DNA from: Bacilli bacterium
GTDB lineage: Bacteria > Bacillota_I > Bacilli_A > RF39 > UBA660
Direction of reading: 5' to 3'
Assembly (NCBI GenBank): GCA_017542065.1
Contig: JAFXXX010000009.1
Span: forward strand, 1-32,976
Length of the DNA stretch: 32,976 nucleotides
Shown here in pieces: positions 14,401 to 26,400 of this stretch. The position numbers were made by a program, and so were the translations under genes. The first letter of the stretch is position 1; each line of letters opens with the position of its first letter. The notes beneath the pieces were generated by a model, which did no database searches, was not told where the DNA came from, and saw only the letters and a list, made by a program, of their open reading frames with translations.

Positions 14401-17400
14401 CATTATTAATCTTATCAATAATAGTATTATTAATAGTTACATCTCCACCTCTATTTTCTACAAATGAATTATAAATTTCAAAATTAGAATTATCAAAAGT
14501 TACAGAACCAGTATTAATTAAATTATGATTAGAACCATATACCCAACCATAACGATTATGTGTAATTTGAACTATATAGTTCATAGTTAAGTTATCAAAT
14601 GATAATGTGCCACTATTTTCACCAATTAATGATTGGTTAGCAGTAATATCTTTAATTATTGCAGTACCAGCATTATATATTAATGCACCTTTATTTATAT
14701 ATGACGAATTAGGATTTTGCCAAGTATCATGGTTAAGTAGTTTTCCATTTATACCATCATATTCACCACCAGTAACATTTAATATACCTGTAGTATTATT
14801 TAAGAATACTGTAGAGAAATAATTAACTCCTGGTCCTTCAATAACATAAGAACCATTAGTTACAAATCTACCATTAGTTACAGTGACATTACCATCATTA
14901 TTAATAATAGATCCAGATTTAGTAAGTCTATTATCAATCATGTCATAATATTTAGTAAATGTTCCACCACTAATATTTAATGTAGCATTTTCATTGTTCT
15001 TAATTACTTCAGTTTCATTTGGAGCTTGTTCTGATGCAAATTTACCACCAGAAATACTTAATGTTCCATTATTAATAAATATATTACCTAATGTTGAATC
15101 AATTAAACCTTTTGAATTATCACTATCAATAACATTTAATGTTCCATTATTAGTAAATAATGTTTCATTATTCTTATCTACTACTTTTCCATTTACATCA
15201 AATGTAATGCTTAATCCATTTGGAATTGTAATTTCAGTTTCAAGGTTACCAACAGTTATATCTCTATATACTTTAATTACATCCAAATTATTAACTAAAT
15301 TATTTGTTAAAGCATTATTAAATTCATCAATTGAATTATACATAATGTCTTGAGTTACATTAATAAACATTGGTTCATTTGTTAAATATTTAGTTTCTAT
15401 ATCTTTTGTTTCATCATATTCTCTTTTTATAGAATATCCAGTTTCTATATTTTCAATAGTAACATTATATGATTTTTGACCAGATATTATACCATCATAG
15501 AAATTAACTTTTAATGATGGATTAGATGTATAAATACCATATGTTTTACCAGTAATTATAGGTCTAGTATTTTCTTTAGTATCTGCGAAATTATCATGAA
15601 CACCAAGATTAATTACACCTGAACCGCTATTATTAATAGCAACATCATTAGTAACATTAATAATTCCACCTTCTATATTTGTAATACCTGTTGCTTCTCT
15701 ATTAACTTTTGTATTAATAGTTCCACCATGCATTATGAATGAATATAAATCTTCAGTACTATCAATAGATTTACCAGTACTTCTTACATTAAATGTATTA
15801 CTATATGTACCACTATCAATAATTAATAAACCTTCACTGTTAATAGTACCTCCTGAGAATGTATTATTTTCAAGAGTTAATACTCCATAGTTAGGAATAA
15901 TAAATATATCATCTGTTAAATTCTTAATAGTTGCAGTTCCGTAGTTTTCAATTAAATACATACCAAAATTATTACGAGCATTTTCATGTCTTAAATCTGT
16001 ATTATCTAATATCGCAGTACCTTGTTCATTATTTATAACTAAAGAAGCACTATTATTACTTATAAGTGGTGTATCTTTAATAGTTAATAATCCATAGTTA
16101 TTAAACATTCTATTATTTCCATATGCTCTAAATTCACTATTAGTAATAGTCATTGTAGCAGTTTCATCATTATAAATACCATATTTATTTGATTCAGAAT
16201 GATTACCAATTTCAATTTTTACATCATTCATGACTGCTATACCTTTATTTTCAATTGTATAAACAACATACTTAGAATTATCAATAAAAATATTATTAAT
16301 ATTAATAGTTCCATCATTATAGATGTATTTATCACCCATAAATATATTTTTATTTTTAGTATTCTCACTATCTTTTATAGTTAAATTACCATGATTTTCA
16401 TATAAATAATCACTAACATAAGATTTAACAGTATGACCTTTATAGTCAATAGTAATTTGTTTATCACTAGGAATTACTATTTTATTTTGTTGTTCTATAT
16501 TAACTAATAATTCAATAGTATCTCCGTTATTAGATGCATCCAATGCATTTTGAATTGTAGTATATTTTGCATTACCTATTTTACAAACAAATTCTTCCTC
16601 TCCTGAAGGAACAGGTCTAGAATCACTATTAGCAACTAATATCATTTTTTCATTAGAATTACTATCTAAAGAATTATATATATCATAGTTTTCTGGAACC
16701 ATATAAATATCAGCATCAACTGCAGTTTTTGCATTAATAGTTCCATCATAATAATATAATTTTCCAGGACCAGTTATACCATAATCAGTAGCGTTTATAC
16801 TTGGAGTATTCTTAATAGTATCTACAGTATCAGATGATAATAATGTAATCTTAGCATAACCTGCTCCTGTATTACCAATTATATTACCTGTACCATAATA
16901 ACTTGGCATTTCTTCTGTACCATTTCTTAATACTACATCAGTTAAGGTACTTGATGCATATGATGAACCACCAAGCCCATCAGTACCACCATAGTAACCT
17001 CCTCCACCTCGTCCATAGGCATAACCTAATCTAGAAGTTGAAGGGTCAATATTAAAGCCACCATAGCTTGTTGTACTATTAGCACCTCCGCCGCCACCTC
17101 CGGCAACGAGAATTCTTTGTTCATAAGAAGCGTTACTTCTTATAGACATTGTTACACCATTATCATAATTCCATATATTATCTTCATCAGATAAAGATAT
17201 ATCAGTAGCACCTCCACCAGAGCCATTTGCCCAATCATTAATTCTAGAAGTTTGATATCCACCACCATTATATGAACCATATCTAGCAGAAATACTTGCT
17301 ATTTGTCCTCCTGAAGAGCCAACTCCACCTACATGGATATATAATTTATCTCCAGCATGAAGAGTTATTGTTCCTGAAGCATAAGCTCCAAGTCCTCCTC

Positions 17401-20400
17401 TAAAGTATGTTGAACAGGTACCCATATAGCATGAATAGTTATGAGAATTACCACCTTCAGCGCCCCAAGTTTCTAGCTTATATGTTCCATCACTTGGTGC
17501 TGTAAATACTTGTCCTTCACCTGTATAACTATAGGTATATTCGTTTCCTAATGGGTTATTATCAATTGTTCCAAGAACAAGAGTCGCTTCATTATAAATA
17601 GCTGTTCCAAATTTAGAATCGATAGTAGTATCACCAAGTATTTGTAAAACACCATAAACACTTGGAAGAGAACCATCGTAATTATCATAACCAGTATTTG
17701 TACTATAAATAGCCCTAGTTTTATATCCACTAACATTATTTACTGTAACATTATTTAAAGTTAAATAATCAGAATTGCTAATTAAATCTACATCAGTTGT
17801 GGTTCCAGTATAATTAATTACTGAATTATCTATTAACATTTTACCTCTAAGTTGTCCTCCGCCAGCGGCACGACCCGATCTATTAAGAATTGCATTGGTT
17901 TTATTAGATATAATAGAATCTCTAATAATAGAATCTCCTCTATTATCAAAATAGCTAAAACTAGAATTATTAATATTTATAATACCAGAATAGTTATTTA
18001 TAGAAGTTAAATTAGAATTATTAACTGTTACTATTCTTGGTGATATTTCAGAATACAAAGTACTATTTAAATTTGAACTATTAATAGTCAATTTACTTGC
18101 CCTAGCTTGACCAGCAGCAAGTACTGAATAATTAGTAGATTTTAAATTAGAATTTTGAATGATAGTATCACCTGATGTAAATTCTCTAAATCCTGTTCCA
18201 GAACCTAAAACAGTAATATTATCAAATGTAACATTTGAAATTGCTTCGTTCTTAATACCATAAACATTAGATGAAGCAGTATTTATTGTTAAATCACTTA
18301 TTAATGAATCAGCACTTCTATTTAAAAGCCCTATAGAACTACTTCCATTTGCATTAATAGTTCCAATTGAAGGTAAAATGTCTCCAGTAGATTCATTAAA
18401 TATAGCTGTTGCTCCACTGTTATTAGCATTAATAACACCATGTTCACCAATAATTAAATTACCTCTATTAACAATAGCAATTTTATTGTTAACATCAACA
18501 TTTATATTTGCAGTATTAACAGCTAAATAAGCATACTCTTCATTAAGAATTGCATTATTTATTGTAGAAGTAATACTACCATATACATCTTCTGAAACTG
18601 TATCATTATAACTAAGATCAGAATCAGGTTCAATACTATTAATATCATCAGAATTAATGTCAATTTCACTTAGATAATCCGGAAAATTAGGTCTTTTTTT
18701 AACACTATAAGTTTTCTCAAGGTTATTTTTTAATTCTGCAAAATATTCTTTTTCTTCATCAGTTAAAGAAATTTGAATTCTAGCATGTCCATCATCTTTA
18801 TTACCAATTGTAGTATCATCGCCATCATATGAAGGCATTTCTTCATTACCTGCTTTCATAATAGTGTTTGTAAACGATTTTCCAGAATAATGGACAGAAC
18901 ATAATGAATCATTTATTGCAGATTCTGCAGTACACTCAACTTCATTTGAATCTAATCTTGGTGATAAACTATCTTTAGAAATAATAGCTATAGAGCCAAG
19001 ATGTCCAGATATATAACTAGAGCCACCACCGGCAGCATCGATATGGTGAGAACCAGCTCCACCGTAGTAGCCACCACCTCCACCAGTAGATAATCCAGAG
19101 TTTCCATGTGATCCACCTATACCAAACGAACCACTCGGTAAGGCTTCTCTTGTATTAATTCCTCCACTAAGTTGTGTAGCACCTCCACCTGGGCCATAGC
19201 CGTTATTAGTAGCACCATTTTGTCCAACTAATCCTCCGGCGTTTCCACCACCAGATCCATTGAATCCGCCACCACCTCCGGCAGCAACCATTATTCTTGA
19301 TTTTAATCCAAGTGGTGAATTAACTAACATATCTGATTGAGATGGAACAGTTTCAAAGTATCTAACATCAGTAGCTCCTCCACCAGTACCATATGTTCTT
19401 CCACAACAACTTTGGCCTTCAGTGTCTCCACCACCATTATAACCACCATCAATGTGTTCAGAAGTGCTTGCCCTAGTAGATCCACCTTTACTACCTACAT
19501 AGAAATATAATATATCTCCTTGTGTTAGATTAACTATACCTGATGTATAACCACCATTACCAAAATTATCATTATTATTGCCACCTTTTGCTCCCCATAA
19601 TTCAATTTTATAATTACCTGTATATGGAACAATAAATTCTTCAAAACCACCAGTATAATCATAATCTTTTTGTTCTAGAATAGTATCTATTACATATTCT
19701 TCACTAGGTTCACATCCAGCACAAAGGCCAACATATTCTTCATATTCAACCAAATCTGCAAAATATTGTGTTTTAGCTTCTTCAAATAATCTTGCTTGTT
19801 CAGTGTGATACTCAATATTTCTTGAATGTCTATCATTATAATCGGAATCCATAATAGTCATTTTTCCATTATTCTTAATAACATAATCATCTCTATTAGA
19901 TGTTAAAGTAAATCCATTTAAGTCTAATATTACTTCTTTTTCTTCTGGCACAATTAGTGTTGAATCTAAAGTAATATTCTTTAACATTTCAATTGTATCT
20001 ACAGTTTCATTAAATACTGGCTTTTCAAAGTAGTAATTAGGATTTCTATAAATACTACTATCTGTTATTGAATAAGCATCTTCAATAGTATCAAAATATC
20101 TTATTTCTTTTATAGTAAATGAATCAGCATATCCATTACGAGTATTATCCTTAGAATATATAAAGTGAACGTAATTTACTTGATTCTTTGTTAATTTTAC
20201 ATATGCCTCTTGATTATCAAGGTCACCACTAGTCTTTAAATAAATTCCATTATTATCAGTTGGATAATCACTAGAATAAGTACGTTGAATAATACCAAAA
20301 TCTTTGTTTGCTTCACTACTAATTCTAGTATTAATATATAAATATTTATCTTCATTTACATTTGTTAAATCTACTGTAATATATGAATGAGCTATACTAT

Positions 20401-23400
20401 TACTAACTTCTTTATTGTTGCTAAGATATATATTACGTTGTACTTTAGCATTATTACCATCTAGATTTAGTATTAATCCTTCAGTAGATGAATTACTAAC
20501 AATTTCTTCTTCAGTTAATACTCTATCATATATTTGAACTTTATATATGCTACCATTTAAATATGAATTTTGAGGAGAAGATCCACCAGGATTTGCTCCA
20601 AGCATTAATACAGTATTATTACGTGGATGAGTCATTTTGGTTCCTTCATATTTGTTTTGTTCTACACCATCCACATATAAAATTGCTGTTCCATCTTTAT
20701 ATGTAACTGTAACATCGTAAACTCTACCGTACTCAATTGAATCATTTGCATATATATATCTATATGAACCATCTATATATATTTCTGCACAAATTTTATT
20801 GTTATATGTTATAATTCCAAGCCCACCATCTTCATAGTTTGCCATAATGACACTGTTATTATTATTTGAACTAAATTTAGTATGCCAAGTAAACTCATCA
20901 TAATTCATTTCACCTAAATTAACATAATCGTTGCCATCAAAATCGTATTTACCATTTTCAGCATCTAAAGATGCTCCATATACAATACCATTTTGCCCAG
21001 CCAAAGCCTTCCATATAGTAACATCATAATCTACACTTTCAAAATAATGATTATCAGTATCATTATGATATAAAGTAAGATCAGGAATTATATTATTTTC
21101 AGATAATGTCTTATATATAGCTACAGAATTAACTGTAAATGTATTAGTTCCCACTACATTATTCTTATGATAATATCCAAAATGAACATAATTAATCTTT
21201 CCAGAAACTAATGGAATAATTGTTATTTTTTCGTAGGATTCACCAGAATCTAAAAGATATCTTCCAGTAGTATTATTATATTCCTGGAATCCTTGGTATT
21301 CAGAAAGATATACGTAACCATAATCAACATTACCCCTACTACTAATTGAAGTATTTATTATTAAATTTACTTGATCAGTTTCTCCTCTTAAATCAAATAC
21401 AGCATATGAATGTGAATAACTATAATCATCATCTTGATTAGAACTATTATATTTTCCATCATCATCCTGAACAAATGGATAATTACTTGAATCATGGTAT
21501 AAAGTAAGATTTGATGTTGTCTCTCTTTCACCAAGTATAGTGAAATTACTTACTTTAAACATTTCGTAGGCATTTATATCACTATATGCCTTAACAAAGC
21601 CAAAATATATATAATATACTTTACCTTTTTCTAAATAATAAATTTTAGTTCTATTGATACTATTACCTGTAATTCTAAATATTTCTGTTCCATTATCAGA
21701 TAAGCTTTCACTTACAGAAACATACCCGTAAGAATTAGCACCAGAAGTATCAGCAAATGCATCAAACATTATTATTAAATCTTCTGATTCTTCAGTTAAA
21801 TCTAATTTAATATATGATTTTGCTGTAGTATTTGCAGTAGTACTGTTACCACTATATATTTCATTATTAACAGCATCATATACAAAACCATAATCAGCAC
21901 ATTGTTTAATTTTGGAAAGAATCCTTGTATTCTCAGTAGTCATTGTTCCAGTTCTAGCAGAATCAAACGCATTATCACCAGTATTAACTTTTAACTTAGT
22001 ATAATATGTACTCTTTATTCTTGCTTCTGGATCATCTACAACACTTAATGTACCAATGTGTTTATCATCTTCTCCAGTTATAACAACGTTATATGAATAT
22101 TGAGTTATTGGATCTTCACCATTATCTATTAAAGCAATTGTATCTGATACAAGTTTTCCATCAAAGAAATAGAATGTATCATTTTGCTCTATAGCAGTTT
22201 CATAGCCTTCAATTATAGGTCTATCAAGTTCTGGATAAATAAATGTTTCACTAGCCTCAGATGAACCATCACCTAAAACAAATTTCTTATTATTTATTAC
22301 TGCTTTACCAGTTGTATTAGTAACTTTACCAATACTTTCATGTTCACCATTAACTAATCTAGGATTTCTATCTACTATATGTAGTTCACCATTATTAATA
22401 AATGTAGCTTCTTCAGAACTTGTAATTATTCTTCCATCTAAATCTATAGTAATATTTTGATTTTGTCCAATAATAACACTTTCATTTACTACAGGATATA
22501 CTGGATTAGTTTGAATAGTACATTGAACTTCAGCACAGTAATCAACTGCAGCTTGTATACTATCAAACATTAAGAATTCTTTACCATCTTCTATAACAAA
22601 TTCTTTAGTATCAGGATCAACTGTATACCAAAGCATATTATTTTTACCTACTACTCTAGCAACATATGGATGAGTAGTTACTTCAACTTCTTTTTCTGAT
22701 ACATTACCAACATAGTCTACAGCGACTATCTTAACAATATATTCAGTATTATCTTGAACACCATAGAATGTATGATCATAATTTTCAGCATGATCTTTAA
22801 TACCATCAAATACTTCTGAAGTATAAGTTAATGTATCATCAAATTCTAAAGCAGTTTTTTCTTTAACATATAAAGTAAATTGTTTAACACCAGAATCTGC
22901 ATCTTGAGCAGTACCACTAACTGACATATTAAATGACATAGCTCCAGTTGCAGGGTTATTAATTGTTGGTGCAATACTATCAACATTTATTACATCTTCT
23001 TCAGTATTTGCACTATAGATATTACTCTTCTTAGCAAACGCTGTAATAGTTGTATTCTCATATACTTTAAATGGTTCAGTATATAATACTGGACTATTAT
23101 CACCTATCTTATAATATAATTCATAGCCTGTAGCATCTAATAGATTTTCATTATTAGTTATAGTAACTAATACACCACATTCACTATTACTTGAATTTGA
23201 ACATACCCAAGTTTTATTAGTAGTTTCATCTAACATTGGATTTAATGTAATTACTGGAGTTAATACTTCTTCATAAACTGCATATAAGTTTTTATTAGCA
23301 GTTATTAAAGTACTAAAGTTATACTCAGTAGTTCCATCTTCTGACCAATATAAGAATATATTATGTGCCTTTGTTGGATCAGTTACTGGTTTAGTAGCAG

Positions 23401-26400
23401 TTTCTTTCCAATCCACTGTTTCTGTAGCAAATTGAACTGATTCATTATAGTAATTAACTGTATAATGATTTATTTCATAATTTGCTTTTAAATGTTTATC
23501 TCCTGTACTACCAGTTGGTATAGAAGTAATAATACTACTTCCCATTGTGTAATGAGTAAATGTATATCCTTCTTTTTCTGGAGCATTAAATGTTATCTCA
23601 TCACTTTCAATTGTATATCTATCAGGATTTGTTACCCCTTGAGGTAATGCTCCACCATCATAATCATAAGTAATATTATAAACAATTGGAGTATAGTTAG
23701 CTAAGAAACTTCTATGACCAATTGAACCAGTTGGAATAACAACTAATGTATTTTCATCACCAGTTAAATCAGTTCCAGACCAACCTTTAAATGTATATCC
23801 AACTTTAGATGGATTATTTAAAGTTATTGGAGCACTATCAATAGAGTATCTATCAGGATTTGTTTTACCCTCTTCATAAGTACCACCATTAAGTGTATAT
23901 GTTAATGAGTAATCAAGTTTTCTAAAGTTTGCTGTATATTCTCTATTTCCAGTTGAACCTGTTGGAATAACTACTGATATAGATTTATCAGTAATATCTG
24001 TCCCAGACCAGCCTAAGAATTCATATCCAGTTCTTATTGGATTAGCTAATGTTATTGAAGCAGATTCTACATTATAACCAGTTGGGTTATTTAATGCAGT
24101 TTCTTCTTCTGGAGTTAATCCATGATAATGGATTTCATATGGAATAACTTCATAAGTTGCTTCATATGCTCTATCTCCAGATGAACCTTGTGGTATAGTT
24201 ACTGTTTCAGTAGCTACTGTTAAACCTGTTCCTGTCCATCCAATGAATGTATATCCGTTCTTACTTGGATTATTTAATGTAAAAGTTTCTGTTTGTCTTG
24301 TATATGTACTTGGATTTGTTTTTCCTTCTGAATATGCACCACCATTTAAATTATAAGTGATAGCATAATCATCAGCATTTTCTCTCCATACTGCCGTATA
24401 AGTTCTATCTCCTATACTCCCTTTAGGAATAGTAACAGTTAATGAAACATTTCCATTACCATCATCCCATCCAAGGAAATCTTGATAATTATTACCTTGA
24501 CCATCTACTCTAGTATTTGGATTACTTAAAGTAAATGTTTCTGTTTCAACATTATACTCAGTTTTGTTTCTTAAGAAATCTCTTTCTTCATCAGTTATAT
24601 TTTGATAATTAATTCTATAATTAATAATTTCATATATAGCTGTTAAAGTAGCATCATCGTTATCAAATAAATAAGTTAAATTATTATAAGTTCCGCCACC
24701 ATCATGATTATATCTTAAGAAGTTATAACCTCTTCTTTCAGATTCACTAAGAATCTTCAATGTTCCAAAGTTTTCAGTAAATGTTACTAATGAAGCATTA
24801 CTTTCATAAGTACCACCATTTGGATCAATAGTTAAAGTAGATCTATTAATTTCATAATGTGCAGTATAAATTCTCTTTCCAGTTGAACCAACAGGTACTG
24901 TTACTGATTCAGTAGTATCAGTTAAACCAGTTCCTGTCCAACCAACAAATGTAAATCCTTCTTTAGTTGGATTATTAAGTGTAAATGAATCTCTAACTGT
25001 ATATGTTGTTGGATTAGTAGGATTTACAGATCCACCATCTAATTCATATTCGATGTCATAATTGTTAATAGTATAAGAAGTATATAATTCAGTATCAGAA
25101 ACAATTTCTTCACCATCATAACAAGTATTATTAAGTTTAAAACATTTAAATGTGTATCCATTATATTCAGGATGATCAACTAAATCTACAGAATCTCCTT
25201 CATTTACTTCCTTAGTTTCTAATATAGTTTGTACATCATTATTAGGATTTACATCAATAAATGTTACATTAAATTTGTTATTATCAATCTTTCCATATAA
25301 AGCAATATCTTTAGTAACAGTCTTATTAAAATCATATTTATTAGTATAATTTCTATCTGTATACCATCCAGCAAAGTTTTCAATATGTGGATCTATATTT
25401 TCTATCTTTTCAGAATTAATAACATATTCTTCTTTATAAATACTTCCATTTAAATAATAAACTATGTATTTATAATCATCTCCAGCTGCTATTGCTTTAT
25501 TGATATAACTTTTAGCTTCATCTGTTTTTGTAATATCAAGAACTAGCTTTGCACTAGTTTTTTCAAATGCTTCTAATTCAGTTCCTTCTAACGGAGTATA
25601 GAATAAATAATTGTCTTCTTTTGTCCATCCTGGATTTTTACTTTCATCAAATGATAAACCATCTGGAAGTACATCTTTTAGAACTGCTATAGTTCCTCTT
25701 ACTTCACCTTCATTTTTAATTGCAATGTTATAGTAAATAGAACCTTCAATTGTTTTAGCATTTCTAATTACTCTAATTACTCTAGTTTCATCATCATAAT
25801 CAAATGTTTCTTTTTTACCATTAACTACTAAATAAAGTTTACTAATAGTTTTTTTGATATTTAAAGTAAATGGTTCAACTTCTTTGATAACTACATTTAA
25901 TACTTTTCTATTTTGATCAGTAGTTTCATCAGTATATCTAACTAGTTTATATTTAGTTTCTGCTAGTTTAACTTCATAGTTTTCTAAATCACCTAAACTA
26001 AATGTATATTTACCATCTTCTTTAGTATAAGTTCTTTTTACTTCATTACCGTTTTTAGTAAGAACAAGTTCAATACCACTAAATAATGTTCCAGTTTCAT
26101 CAGTTACTTTACCTTCAACTGATTTACCGGTAATAGTTACTGGATCAACATTAATTTTTGAATTAGCAGTATCTTCACTATTTATGTTAATTTTTGGATT
26201 AATAGTTACACCATATGGAGCATTTTCTACAATAACAGTAATTGTTATATTACTCTTTGTAGTAGTAATAGTTATTTCTTTACCATTATTTGTTACTACT
26301 CCTTCTTTGTTTCCTTTAAATCTAGCATACTTATTTTCTTCATTAGTTAAAGTAGCTGTAACAATAGCAGTATCACCAGAATCTTTATTAACTCTGATTT

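Noticed and set aside
14994-15353. Plus-strand open frame of 119 codons, and other plus-strand frames within 11961-26402
   Set aside because: They are antisense shadows of the giant gene in AT-rich repetitive sequence, and the products have no recognisable domain.
17548-17736. Minus-strand frame of 62 codons inside the giant gene
   Set aside because: It is out of frame with a clearly coding domain sequence, and its product is low-complexity and hydrophobic.
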